Position numbers and translations under genes: made by a program. The notes below the pieces were generated by a model. The model ran no database searches and was not told the DNA's origin. It saw only the letters and a list, made by a program, of their open reading frames with translations. Source: Metopolophium dirhodum (taxonomy: Eukaryota > Arthropoda > Insecta > Hemiptera > Aphididae). Taken from it: a stretch of 64,000 nt of DNA. Shown piece after piece: positions 40,101 to 49,028 of this stretch. Positions within the stretch are counted from its first letter, which is position 1. Each line of letters begins with the position of its first letter. The stretch is taken from NCBI RefSeq assembly GCF_019925205.1, contig NC_083564.1, positions 10,545,491 to 10,609,490 of the forward strand. Direction: 5' to 3'.

Positions 40101-41002
40101 TTATATGCGTATATACTATGTATGTATGTGTTTACGTGGTTATTATTGTTTTTCGTTTGCTGTTCCAAAGTCCGTTTGAGAAAGTAAATAATATCATTAA
40201 GTACATTATATTATAATATTATGGTGTATATAAAATGAAGACCAACCTCGCAGAAAGCGTGTTAAGAAAGATTTAAAAACAAAATTGTATGATTTTATAA
40301 ATACCAAAATCGGTCGATAATAATTACATATTTATAATTTATATGCGTTGAAAACTCTTTCGTTAAACTTTTTATTTTTTCGTAAAGTTTCGTTACCTTG
40401 TAAAAAAATGAATATTAAGAAAAATGTAAAAATATGATAATATATAATTTAATAATCGTGTTGTAGGTGCGACTATGGCGCATGTCCAATCAAGATTTTT
40501 GAGAAGAATAATTCGATACGTAGTATAATAGTAAGTTACGTACCGATGCGCATCCAATATAGTCAAAGTCCTATACTATAAACTCCTTTGTGGTGTAAAA
40601 TCTTCTGGTTTTTTTTAGCGGCTAAACTACGATTGTGGGGGTGGGGGCTAATACCAAAAGGTATTTGCGCCTATGCCTATACGTGTCGGTATGTTTCGTG
40701 AGTATATCTCATATTATACTTATATATTGACTGGTCGATATTGATCCGATCCCTTCTAATTACTGCGCTCGAATTTTTGTTTTTGAGAGCAAATTATAAT
40801 ACTATGTACGAGTATGCAGCTCGTCAGCGAAGTTAATGATACGGTATAACCATTAGGATTAGTCTAAAATATAGTAAAGTTTTACGCAAATAAACGTACC
40901 TTGGTGTCCGGCTAGCTGTACCCACGGATACCTCTGTTTTTTGTAAGTCTGAAAGAACGGCGTCCACTGAACAATGTTTCTCAACTTTCGCCATCCGGAA
41001 TG
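6913..41002 (-). CDS. IP3K: Inositol-1,4,5-trisphosphate 3-kinase (IP3K), catalytic half, seven exons, 5' partial
   Basis: This gene encodes the kinase that phosphorylates Ins(1,4,5)P3 to Ins(1,3,4,5)P4 in the cytosol, ending calcium-release signalling. Joining 40900..41002, 25172..25318, 18721..18848, 17890..17972, 11194..11356, 11016..11087 and 6913..7164 gives 948 nt, or 315 codons plus TGA, with every junction GT-AG and every phase consistent. Visible motifs (numbered from the first visible residue): a basic, Trp-containing calmodulin-binding-like segment at about 4-25, PCVMDCKIG (the family's PxxxDxKxG) at 98-106, GSSLLFVHD at 235-243 and IDFAKT at 252-257. The sequence closely resembles my recollection of fly IP3K2. 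The N-terminal regulatory exons are not identified. They must lie above 41002, because the first exon starts at an acceptor and not at an ATG. Most insect IP3Ks have a long variable N-terminus, so the full protein is clearly longer. Confidence 0.96.
7165..11015 (-). other. IP3K intron F-G (3851 bp)
   Basis: The donor is gtttgt and the acceptor gtgtccgcag. Contents are AT-rich. Near 8272 and 8446 the string GGCACCCCAATA occurs twice in direct orientation, probably transposon debris. At 10140-10255 an imperfect pair of GTCCCCCC / GGGGGC ends may be a MITE remnant. No gene is seen. Confidence 0.8.
11016..11087 (-). CDS. IP3K: IP3K exon F: C-lobe helix
   Basis: This small in-phase exon has exactly 24 codons. 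It begins PKYINRLRAIRDIL and ends FFTTHE, and it lacks a Met, so ORF callers miss it. It bridges the FPH of exon E to the VIGSSLL of exon G, giving the family string FFTTHEVIGSSLLFVHD. The acceptor is gtgtttttcag and the donor is GAG|gtttgt. A family comparison with fly and mammalian IP3Ks shows nothing missing. Confidence 0.93.
11088..11193 (-). other. IP3K intron E-F (106 bp)
   Basis: The smallest intron of the gene, from gtaata to gtgtttttcag. Its short size shows that the long introns are not obligatory for this gene and have grown by insertions. Confidence 0.93.
11194..11356 (-). CDS. IP3K: IP3K exon E: WRETISSTATLGFRIEG core
   Basis: This exon has one base plus 54 codons. It reads YMVWRETISSTATLGFRIEG and then KKSDGKSSKDFKTTKNRDQV, ending DFVAGFPH. 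This is the most conserved IP3K-specific block: the WRE and SSTATLGFRIEG residues line the inositol phosphate pocket in the family. The acceptor is ccgtcggcag and the donor is CAC|gtaata. It is followed by the smallest intron of the gene (106 bp). Confidence 0.96.
11875..12545. mobile_element. Degenerate copy of the CAGGGTGATTC MITE family
   Basis: It shares, in order, the family's internal landmarks: a GTCCTGTACTACTG-like segment, tttgaaaattttgatgtatc, aaattcaaacgagt, and at the right end aaaatcagaatttgaac and ggcatgcttgg. The terminal CACC/CTGTATA bases are eroded, so the ends are approximate. Confidence 0.5.
14390..15116. mobile_element. MITE, CAGGGTGATTC family, intact ends (~727 bp)
   Basis: The left end is TATACAGAGTGATTCGCACC; the right end, reversed, is TATACAGGGTAACTCATCAA. 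Both ends carry TATA next to the CAG. Interior landmarks match the other copies (attcaaattctg near one end, a ggcatgctt-like stretch at the other). It has no transposase frame. Confidence 0.7.
15816..16418 (+). pseudogene. Possible degenerate coding stretch, unrecognised
   Basis: One plus-strand frame runs 201 codons (15816-16418) with a single in-frame stop at 16080-16082, where DNA of this composition should give many. The second part (16098-16418) has mixed, protein-like composition including DFSKADDYRIPVRST. There is no ATG with good context and no family I recognise. It may be a decayed gene or transposon fragment, or chance. It lies antisense within an IP3K intron. Confidence 0.2.
17890..17972 (-). 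CDS. IP3K: IP3K exon D: IP3-specific helical insert
   Basis: The 83-nt exon begins DMYEKMIQIDPNAPSEEE and ends TKP plus AG of a split Arg codon. In IP3 3-kinases this acidic and helical segment is part of the insert that gives specificity for Ins(1,4,5)P3 and that shorter IP6K and IPMK relatives lack or vary. The acceptor is aaacgtttag and the donor is AG|gtaaga. The spacing and phase agree with exons C and E. Confidence 0.93.
17973..18720 (-). other. IP3K intron C-D (748 bp)
   Basis: From gtgagt to aaacgtttag. It contains a C15 homopolymer (18568-18582) followed by CACCACCACC. No other feature. Confidence 0.93.
18568..18582. repeat. C15 homopolymer plus (CAC)n
   Basis: An uninterrupted run of 15 C bases in DNA that is otherwise AT-rich, followed by CAC trinucleotides. 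Its length is prone to assembly or sequencing error. Confidence 0.85.
18721..18848 (-). CDS. IP3K: IP3K exon C: PxxxDxKxG catalytic/substrate motif
   Basis: The 128-nt exon completes the split Leu codon and then reads YLQLEDLLGDF, followed by SPCVMDCKIGVRTYLEEELA and KPKLRK. PCVMDCKIG is the signature of the whole inositol polyphosphate kinase superfamily; its Asp and Lys bind and phosphorylate the inositol phosphate. The acceptor is ccacgccacag and the donor is AAA|gtgagt, a strong consensus. It lies only 748 bp from the next exon, in contrast to the long introns elsewhere. Confidence 0.95.
19808..20650. mobile_element. CAGGGTGATTC-family MITE split by a nested hAT-like insertion
   Basis: Left part 19808-19961 begins AGGGTAATTCACCGAGCATG and holds the family's ttattcaagttattctgatt segment. 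The right part, 20382 to about 20650, continues with gataatttttctgaacat and aaattcaagcgattag, as in the copies at 46.5 kb and 11.9 kb. The 420 bp between is foreign. The right terminus is not clear. Confidence 0.6.
19962..20381. mobile_element. hAT-like MITE (420 bp), nested, TSD 7/8
   Basis: The right end reversed reads CAGTGTTGGGACTTATCTAA, close to the termini of the 1.9 kb element at 3659. The left end AAGTGTTGAGAATAGATA is more decayed. The flanking octamers are CTACTGAA (19954-19961) and CTACTTAA (20382-20389), 7 of 8 matching. Subterminal TTATCTAGATA-like motifs mark it as the same family. Confidence 0.72.
23394..23946. mobile_element. hAT-like MITE (553 bp) with perfect 8-bp TSD
   Basis: The left terminus CAAAGACCGGATTTATAT and the reversed right terminus TAAAGACCGGATTTATAT are identical over 17 bases after the first. 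CTCATAAC flanks both sides (23386-23393 and 23947-23954). C/TAAAG ends fit the hAT consensus. The interior repeats AAATATGCAAAA-type motifs many times. No coding frame. Confidence 0.88.
24148..24330. repeat. (CGA)n-rich, CpG-containing low-complexity patch
   Basis: A run of CGACGACGACCACGACGACG flanked by GC-richer DNA. Both strands have open frames, encoding Thr or Val runs, which is the expected outcome of the trinucleotide repeat and not evidence of a gene. Confidence 0.6.
25172..25318 (-). CDS. IP3K: IP3K exon B: N-lobe of the kinase
   Basis: The 147-nt exon completes a Gly codon split with exon A and continues NFKAGPEPGTILKKLC, then a helix running into LRPYVPEYKGHL, and ends DDGD plus one base. 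The Lys pair after TIL corresponds to the ATP-contacting lysine region of the IPK fold. The acceptor is ttttcacag. The donor C|gtatcc is weak apart from its GT, but it gives the family-like join GDLYLQLEDLL with exon C, so I accept it. Confidence 0.93.
27255..27330. mobile_element. Possible pogo/Tigger-like transposon terminus
   Basis: The string CTAATGGACATCTCCAAATAGCGGACGTC in the region shows the repeated 'GGACATCTC / GCGGACGTC' pattern typical of pogo-class transposon ends. Only one end is visible and there is no transposase, so it is a solo remnant. Confidence 0.35.
29246..29400. mobile_element. Very short hAT-like MITE (155 bp), TSD 7/8
   Basis: The left terminus CAGTGGCGTACCCAGG and the reversed right terminus CAGTAACATACCCAAGG are inverted repeats. 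Flanking octamers are TATTAAAC (29238-29245) and TATTAATC (29401-29408). CAGTGGCGTA-type ends are widespread among insect hAT non-autonomous elements. Nothing coding inside. Confidence 0.78.
32279..32349. repeat. Imperfect (CTA)n/(TAA)n trinucleotide region
   Basis: Three blocks of CTACTACTA separated by short AT-rich spacers, ending in TAATAATAATAA. Confidence 0.8.
37733..38640. mobile_element. Copy of the CAGGGTGATTC MITE family, interrupted
   Basis: The left end TATACAGGATGAATTATCAT, then ttattcaaattctgattt and tttcaaatgagaat, follow the family order up to about 38090. A second matching piece (ttttcaaaatatagtaatta) appears near 38570. About 450 bp in between do not match and may be another insertion. 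The right end is not found. Confidence 0.5.
39920..39995. mobile_element. Possible DNA-transposon end remnant
   Basis: GGGGCCCAATTGATCCTTAA followed by TCCGGGCG resembles the inverted form of CCGGATTAAGG-type transposon termini seen in insect genomes. No partner end or duplication is visible. Confidence 0.25.
40900..41002 (-). CDS. IP3K: IP3K exon A (first visible coding exon): calmodulin-binding segment and start of kinase domain
   Basis: This exon has 34 codons plus one base. The acceptor is ttctttccgtttag and the donor is G|gtacgt (phase 1). It starts HSGWRKLRNIVQW and ends with PWVQLAGHQ. The Trp, Arg and Lys-rich stretch matches the calmodulin-binding helix that precedes the kinase core in animal IP3Ks, and WVQLAGH is the first strand of the core. 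The phase-0 start shows that at least one more coding exon exists upstream. A 15.6 kb intron separates it from the next exon. Confidence 0.93.
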
Positions 41003-41289
41003 CTAAACGGAAAGAATTAGAATTAGTAAAAGTATACTTCACGAATTAAATATAATTGTGTATGCATACTGTGCATGTAGGGCCAAAGTATTAATATAGG
41101 GAGAGATATAATTACGCACGTACGTACTTAAAAGTCACAAGTCATAAATTACATTTTAATTTTTGATTAACCCTCATACTTTATTTCCGATGTATAACCG
41201 ATCGTTTAATTTACGGGATCATATTATCATATAGGTACAAATGTATAATAACCGTCGAGGTCGATGCTATAATTTATAAGTAGACTTTA

Positions 41290-42122
41290 TCTATATATAT
41301 AAAATAAGTGTACATTTTGAATACATTTTATAACTCAAGATCCACCAAATCGATTTTGATAAAATTTTCAGGACATATTAAAATTGATGTGTAGATGGTT
41401 TCTGTGAAGTTTGTACGCTGTGGGATAAGTGGTTCCGGAATTATGGCCTCTTAAATGCACACCTGGCGACATGGCCAAAAACAACAACAACGTCTATACA
41501 ATTATTTTTATCTATATAATAAATAACCCATAGCAACCATTAAAAAACAAAAATGTTGATTGTGATGACTTCCCTTTTTAAATTAGCCTATGACACTCAC
41601 ATAGAATGTGGCTTTGTATTGGTGAAAGAATTTTCGAAATCGGTTCGGTAGTTTCGGAGTTTATCCCGAACATACAAACAAACGCTATCATTTTATATAT
41701 TAGTATAGATAAAAATGAATGTTTGTGTGTAGATTAGACCTCTGGGAAGAAGATAGGCTAATTTAAAAAGTGTTAAATTTGTTTTTTTTTATTCGTCGGA
41801 TTTTAGTACGGTGCGTTAGGTTTTTGTATTATTTCATTATATTAACCCTCCCTAGGCGGAATTAAGTAAAAATGACAAACTTGGTACTTTCGAGTTAAAT
41901 CATACACTTACGTACAAACAGCACGGGGTCCGCGATTTACCGCAGGTAGATTGCCTACCTGATAGTATACTGCTGCGAATTAGAATTTTTATTCCGGCAG
42001 CAGAAAAGTTAAGATAAATTTTGAACACCATACACCGAATATTAAATAACGAATTGAACAAAGTTTGAGTCATGTAGAATTGGTATATTTAACGGGCAAC
42101 GAAGTGCCAGCGGGATCAGCTA
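41290..42122. mobile_element. Helitron-like non-autonomous element or composite
   Basis: It starts A|TCTATATATA and its first ~270 bp match the copy at 49029 at roughly 90% or better by eye. The right end holds the small hairpin GGCA-acgaag-TGCC about 10 bases before CAGCTAT. TC at the start and a hairpin near a CTRR-like end suggest a Helitron. An internal junction near 41712 (TTAGTATAGAT then AAAAATGAATG) suggests two elements abut. The CTAT end departs from CTRR. Confidence 0.45.
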
Positions 42123-43008
42123 TTGTATTATATAAATAGTTTTAAATTTAAAACGACAGACAGTTGTGGCTTTTCCGAGACGTTAAAAAACATTCAAACC
42201 CACTTAGTATCCATAACTTTCGAACGGCGAGCTTTTCAACTCAATCGGTGTTATACTAAACGAACCTATACTTTTGTTCGAAGATTAGCGAAAACCATAG
42301 ACATAATATAAATATAATGTAAATATATATTATGCCTATGGCGAAAACCAACCGATTGATAATGTTGCGCACGTTGACATTTAATAAGTGTCTAAATTTC
42401 ACACCAGCAAATACGTTTAGCTCGGATCATCATTGTAACGATTAATTATACGATGAACTGTATATAGGTACATTATTCCATCGCGTACAGGTTAGACCGA
42501 GTTCAAAAAGGATCAAAATCACAGTTAAAAAAAAATCACCGTGCTGTGTGCGTTTCCAAATGTCTGAAACAATATGTTTTATAAGTTCGTGCATAATATA
42601 ATCACGATACCTAATGCGTATATATATATAATATACCACCTATTTAAAGTGACGTTATGCACTAGAAATGTTAATTTTGAGATTATTTTAGGCTACTTTG
42701 CATATGAATTTTTATTACCATAACAAACAATATTGTAAACGCAACTACCAAAAACACAATATTTTGGTAGATTGTGTGTATTCTAATATTATAAGACGTA
42801 CATGTTATCGTAATAACAGGTAAGCGTATAACTTAAATTCGTCGGTGAACGCAACGACTGAATTATAGTCCACGTCGTAAATAGTCATCGTTACAATTAT
42901 TGTGGCGGGGAAGGCATTTAAAAAAAATTCTCTCTCGTTGATAATGTCATTAGTGGACGTCCATTATGTTATTATTATTATAACACAACACAGCCCACAA
43001 CACTATAC

Positions 43009-43400
43009 CGGGTGATCCATTTAACGCGAGACACTCATTATTTAAAAAACTATTAACGTTTTAGAAAATAATCTCGAGTCGTTAAAATACTACACTTTTC
43101 TAAAGAAAATTTTGATCGTTATCGTTTCATAAAAGACGTCTTACATTTTTAATGACAAAATGCATTTTTAATTAGAAACCTATTTAGAAGTAGAATATTT
43201 TTTGGAGGTTTTCCAATATGTTGAAATTTTGGATGAGTGGTATATACTCTATGAGATTAAAGTTTAGATGAGCGCAGTGGAGTAGTATACAGGGGTTGGT
43301 ACCTTAAAAAATGTTGGTTAACTCCACTCATCAAAACGTTAAAAACTTATAATTAATATAATAAACTATAACTTGGCCAAAATTTTATTTTTATAGATCG
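43009..43400. mobile_element. Possible MITE fragment (GGGTGATCCATTTAACGCG)
   Basis: It starts CCGGGTGATCCATTTAACGC and has the AT-rich, frame-poor body typical of the region's MITEs. A related start (GGGTGATTTCATCAACGCG) occurs at about 26609. The other end is not defined, so this is a remnant call only. Confidence 0.35.
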
Positions 43401-44245
43401 AAATATTCCGAAGATATTCTGCTCCGGAATACGAAATTAATGATATATTTATAATGTGGCAATGTTATCATTCAAAATAGTAAAAATATAGTAAAATGAA
43501 TATAATCTTTTTCCAATAATGTAATTGTTTTGTAAATACTTAAAATTATGTACAAGAAATATTTTCTGAAATATTGAGTTAAATCATACCTATATAATAT
43601 TATATATGAACGACATTTCTCAACATGTTCCATTAATACATTACGGTAGTAAGTATACACACTAACACACTTATGCAGCACTATCGTCCTATGGAATAGA
43701 ATATTGAAAAAATGAAACCGAAAACCTGAGAACGGTTCGGGACAATAAGCCCAGTGCGCGTGCGAAAAGAACGGTTTTGTAATTAAAAACTAGTAACTGG
43801 TTTCGAAACCGAAATATAAATTAATTTCCACCGACTTGTATTTCCTGCGGAACTACCTACCTACTATAATACCTACCTAGGTATATAATATTACGCCACT
43901 AAAATATTAACTGGTATATTAATGTACACGTCGTATTATACCATGGCATACGCTATAATATTATTATTAGGTACACTGCCGAGTCGTAGCCCGCAAACGG
44001 TAAACGTATTTAAAAAAATCGATGCGATCGATTAACTCTTTAGCACGAAATTACGGGCGGGTGGCCGTCGATTAATATATTATAAACATATCAACGAACC
44101 GATTATTAATATTATTATTATTTTAATTCGCATCAGATTTCCGCGTCCAATAGATTCGGCTTCGGCTCCAGTATATTAGAATAATATTACGAAACTGTAC
44201 GAAATTGTATGAAACTGTCGACCATTTGAGATCTCTCACTCTTTC

Positions 44246-44269
44246 CTCTCTCTCTCTCTCTCTCTCTCT
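44246..44269. repeat. (CT)n microsatellite
   Basis: An uninterrupted CT run of about 12 units, followed 20 bp later by a (CA)n run at about 44292-44304. Confidence 0.88.
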
Positions 44270-44993
44270 TTTATTATCTTTCCCTCTCACTCACACACAC
44301 ACACGTGTTGCGTCGTGTATCGGATTCGTTATCGCGTGGATGTTGGAAAAAACCTATTAATTTTTTTTTCGTCCGCTTACATACGTAGTTTGACCCGGCT
44401 TTAAGAATTACGTGTGCGTGTGCAAAACCGAATCGTCCGAAGGTTTCCTCATGTATACGAAATCGTATACGCGTATACAATGATTGAGGCAGACGACTAT
44501 TCTGGCGTTTACATGTTTGTTTTTCCCAATCATAAAAAAAGGCCAGCCAAACAATGCCAAATCTGTAATTTTATGTTGCATAGTTTTGCATAAATATTAA
44601 GGTTTTTTTTTCGCTTTTTGAGACATATTAGGATTATTTTGAGGCATGTCTCTTTTTTTTAAAAATATTTTATGTATTTTAATTTTAAATAACGTTTATC
44701 AAGTCGACAGTGTTAGTAATACTTATACCATTTAGTTATATTAGAAAGCCTCCACGTAACATAGTATTGCCTCTGCGATTGAGTCGTACCAACAAAAAGT
44801 ATTGTCCGTGAATTATATAACGTCGTTCTTATTTTAAACGCTATTTATTTTTAATATATTTTAAAAATTAAGCAGCAAGAAAATAATTTTTAGTGCTTAT
44901 TTTTAGAGCATATTTTATTGTGTTTAAAATCATAAGTGCTTGCATATTTTGTTATTATTTAGGGTTATGATATGGGCTCTGCTCTAGTAATGC

Positions 44994-45027
<34 letters not shown>

Positions 45028-45031
45028 TATA
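44994..45031. repeat. (TA)n microsatellite
   Basis: Alternating TA for about 27 bases, then imperfect TATATTATA. Confidence 0.88.
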
Positions 45032-45319
45032 GTCACACTGTCACGATAATTTGTATTTTCGATTAAAAAATATAACGCGAGCGGAGGTTTTGATGTTTGC
45101 TCGTTCAAATCGTCAAATCCTCCAGGCATACACTACCACCTCTATACGCCTCATCAAGCCTAAACTACTATACAATGACGTACCATTTGAATGCTCTTCA
45201 ATGGATAAAATTGACTTTCAAAAGTTATATACATAGGTACATACCTAAATGGATGACAATGATGGGTGTGCAGCATCTATACGGAACGATAACAACTGTT
45301 GTCAACAAATTAAACAAAG

Positions 45320-45977
45320 TTACAGGGTGATTCACCATGCATCAACGTCTCCACTTTATTTCTTTAATAATACATTTATTAAAATTTTAATTTTTGGAAT
45401 TTTCATATGTAGGTACATAGACCAGCTATATTTTTAATTACTATTATATGTATCATATCAGCAGGAGTGTTCTGTGGCAATATAAATTTCGTTTTTAAAG
45501 TGAGACCCTTCCTTTTTTTTTTGTTAATTGTCGTGTAAATAGTTTTTTGAGTTATTAAAATGTTAATATAGGTACCTAAACAGTAGACAGTAAAAGTATA
45601 TTTTTACATCATTAAATCGCCAAAATTGTATTCAAACCCATTATCATGAACTGATAGACAATATTGTTCTTGGACAAAATGTTTAATGACTCAGAAACTA
45701 CTCGTTTGAATTTCAATTTAGGTACATCAAAAAATTAACCACTAAATAATTTACAGTAAAAAAGTGATTGCCATTTGGAAAAAAAAATAGTAAGTTTGTA
45801 TCGCTACTGGGCACTCCTTAAATGCCATAAAAAAAACCTTGACTAGTTGAAAATATGGTATTTTAGTATAATATTATGTACTTGAAAGTTCCGAAAACCA
45901 GAATTTGAACACGTGCATTATCAAAGTAAAAGTGGGGGAGGAGGGGGTCGATAAAGCTCGGAGAATCACTCTGTATA
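45320..45977. mobile_element. MITE, CAGGGTGATTC family (~658 bp)
   Basis: The left end is TTACAGGGTGATTCACCATG and the reversed right end TATACAGAGTGATTCTCCGA. The interior contains tttattaaaattttaatttt, tgatagacaatattgttctt and the tttcaatttaggtacatcaaa landmark. No transposase. Confidence 0.7.
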
Positions 45978-46169
45978 CTATTATAAAACGAGTATAATAA
46001 TATGTAACGCGCGCGAAAACGTTTTAGAAGTCAAGTCGTCGTCGCGCGCGTTTCAATTCCTTCGCGGCAGCGGAACGACGGAAAAAAACACACAAACACA
46101 CTCACATTCCCACGAGCATACTAATGTGTACACTCACACGGGGCCCGACTTATCCACTCTATAGCTCTA

Positions 46170-46170
<1 letters not shown>

Positions 46171-46209
<39 letters not shown>
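46171..46209. repeat. (TG)n microsatellite
   Basis: An almost perfect TG run of 39 bases. Further TG/CA-rich sequence flanks it (46087-46105 and 46268-46284). Confidence 0.9.
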
Positions 46210-46216
<7 letters not shown>

Positions 46217-46548
46217 CGAGTGTATACAATATAATGATTTTATTTTATCTTTATTTTTCGCATGGTCGGTGTGTGTGTGCGTGTAGGCGTCGACGTGTGC
46301 GTATTTAATATAATGAACACTATGCATTATTTATTTGACACACAAGTCGTCGTTCCTATATTTAGATGATATGTGTACACTGTACGTGTACGATATAATA
46401 TAATACAATATATCGTCGTACGCGATATTATACACGGTCCATCTGACGCAGACGTGTAGTACAGGTCTGCAAATGCCGCCACACATGACGACGGCACGGC
46501 GACGTATATAATAATAATATTGTAGGTAATATGTGTAAAACATAATAT

Positions 46549-47321
46549 TATACAGGGTGATTCGCCAAGCACTCTTATCCCGATTTCTATTCTTAAATAT
46601 TGAATTTATTCAAACTCTGATTTTTGAAATGTTTAAATATACCAACTTGAAGGCTCGCGCAAATTGTTGAGATTTGTTGTACCTATACTGGTAAATGAGA
46701 GTGTATGTCCAGCGGTGGTGATGCAAACATTTGTTTTTCAATTGAGTGCCCACTACCCACACCCGTTTTTACTGTAGATTATTTTGTGGATAATTTTTTT
46801 GAACATTTAAGTCTACTCATACCAGCTAACTCAAAACTCAAACGAGTAGTTCCTCGGTTGTTAAAATGTTTATACTTATGATAAAATACAGTCATTAAAA
46901 AAAGGTTATAAATATGAATGGTTATAATATTATTGGATCTAGTATTTATCACACTAATTGGACCATTTTTTGAAATTATAAATGCTGATATATTTATGTT
47001 CCCATAATATCTTTCAAACCTAAATGCCTCTATTATATCCTTAATTCACCAAGTTATATAACTCAGAAGCTACTCGTTCGAATTTTAGATTTAAATCTGT
47101 CAACATTTTTAGAAAAATTATTCTCCAAAAAGTTAAATATTAGAAAAGGGGATTTTTAACATTTGAAAAGCAGAAGTTTATATCTCTAAAACTAAATTCT
47201 CCTTAAGTATCTAGCACAAAAAATCTCAAGAATTTGGTCATTAAGTTCGTTTAAAAATTTAAAAATTACATAATTGAAGAGAAAAAAGGGGTACAAAATG
47301 GTTGGTAAATCACCCTGTATA
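46549..47321. mobile_element. MITE, CAGGGTGATTC family, best preserved (~773 bp)
   Basis: The left end is TATACAGGGTGATTCGCCAA; the reversed right end is TATACAGGGTGATTTACCAA. The CAGGGTGATT core is perfect on both sides and is bordered by TA. TA flanks with short CAGGG termini fit the Tc1/mariner class, but this is only suggestive. The body has no coding frame. Confidence 0.78.
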
Positions 47322-48511
47322 CATAATAATATATGTTAAAAACTGTATATAGCTGTACCTCTGTAGTATATATATGCCACGGTAGAACCTCTGAAGCGTT
47401 AGGTGATTATAAAACTGTTTTTATATATACATATAATTCCAGCCACGCCTCGGAAAGAGACTTTATCCGAATCGATTTCATGGGAAAATCCATTTGCGTT
47501 TAAATTTTACGACATAATTACACTTCGACACTGCTGTATGTGTACTATACACGTGTATATACGACCTAACCGAGCGTCTGTACATTTCATATTATAGGTA
47601 CCTACATTATGCATGTTGGTTTATACCAGCTTTATTGTACGCGTGTAATATAATATAATCCACATTACAGCTATAGGTGGTCCGGGTGGCGAGTACGCCG
47701 ATTTAATACATTTTTATCGACTTCCCAGGGTAATTTTCGTATTTTTCGGTATTCCTTATACCTACTTACCTACTTTTGTATATTATGTTATCGTAATCGA
47801 TGTACGTACTGCGCATCCGCGAACGACCGTCCAGGTCCGGAATATTATATTCGTAGGTAGGAATTAATAGAACCTACGACTACAATATTATATGAAACAC
47901 GCGTATATAATATTATTATATTCGGGTAATATTATAATGTAAGTACTGAAATACACGTCGACGTCGTGCGCACCTAAGCGTCTTCACTTTAAAAATATTT
48001 TGTTTTTAACGACACAAGTTTTTTAAAATGTAAAATTCGTTAATTCGATAGAACTATACCATTATGCTTTCATTCCATGTTATAAGTATAAACAAATGAC
48101 CCGATAATTGACTCGATTAAAACAAAAACTACTATTAAATAATTTCAAAAGAGTAATGAGCGTGAATGTTGTAAAAAAAACAGCAATAAATAAGTATTTG
48201 GTTAATGTTTTCTGATGCTAAAATGTTTTTAATTTTATGTATAAGAATAATAAGTAAAGGGAAAAATAACATATGCACTTACAGTATTATAATATCTAGG
48301 TATACCTACTGTCTTTAGTCTTCACCTATACATTATAAATTAAAATACACAGTAAGTATATAATATTATGACTTAACGGACGCTCTGTATAATACTATAA
48401 TGTTATAGTGCGACATACGGACGAGTCTAAGAAATAGAAAAAACCGCTTGTGTACGGGTGTACAGCATACACCACATGACCTGACTTTAGAAAAAATCGA
48501 TTTTTACGTTA

Positions 48512-48715
48512 AAATATTTTTATTTTTTCACTGTTTCGACTGAACTCGGCAATATGGTTTGTAAAAAAGACTTCGGAAGAATACGATACACAATAAGCCG
48601 TGGCGATACTCTGACCATACTCCGCGATGCTCTGTCTCTGAATGATGACAGTGCGTCTCGAGTGCTCGCGCACGAGCTGGTCGTCTAGCCTAGATCTAGA
48701 TGATTCAGCACATTC
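48512..48715 (-). other. Open frame without Met; conceivable exon, unproven
   Basis: A minus-strand frame of 68 codons between TAA and TAA in locally GC-balanced DNA. It includes RLDDQLVREHSRRTV and QRQSIAEYGQSIA, with protein-like composition. It lies upstream of IP3K exon A on the same strand, where an N-terminal exon is expected. No strong acceptor and donor pair gives the phase-0 end required. Not a known IP3K segment as far as I can tell. Confidence 0.15.
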
Positions 48716-48772
48716 TTATTTAGACCAATCGTGTCAAGAGCACAAATGTAGAGACACGTTGCATAAACAGCA

Positions 48773-48784
48773 CCCCCCCCCCCC
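48773..48784. repeat. C homopolymer (12+)
   Basis: A run of C bases, then CTCCC and an A8 run. A likely length-variable site. Confidence 0.8.
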
Positions 48785-49028
48785 TCCCAAAAAAAAGTGT
48801 ATTAATTTATTTCATCATAATTGATTATATATACTAACATAATCGAGTTGATACGACCAAGGGTTGCATGAGCAACGTCGTACATCCCTCCGGTATTACC
48901 TATGCATAACAGGTGCGTATATAAAATATATGCTTCTGTGATGCTGAAACTGAACTTTAATCCTATTAAAATATTATAATATTAAATGGTTTTGTTGAAT
49001 TTGTTTGATGAAAAATAACACAACTGAA

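Larger units (their letters stand above)
25319..40899 (-). other. IP3K intron A-B (15581 bp)
   Basis: The largest intron, gtacgt to ttttcacag. Contents: a pogo-like terminus (27255), a 155-bp hAT MITE (29246-29400), a CTA-trinucleotide region (32279-32349), a MITE-family copy (from 37733), and scattered CpG-richer stretches near 34.0, 34.4 and 36.7 kb that could hide regulatory sites or alternative first exons but show no convincing exon. Confidence 0.9.

Noticed and set aside
40463..40680. Possible MITE ending in TATAGGCATAGGCGCAAATA (minus strand)
   Set aside because: One end looks transposon-like, as does a similar string near 56370, but no matching opposite end or target duplication was found.
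46121..46572. Minus-strand frames rich in Thr-His and Tyr-Ile
   Set aside because: Generated by the TG/CA microsatellite and AT-rich flanks.
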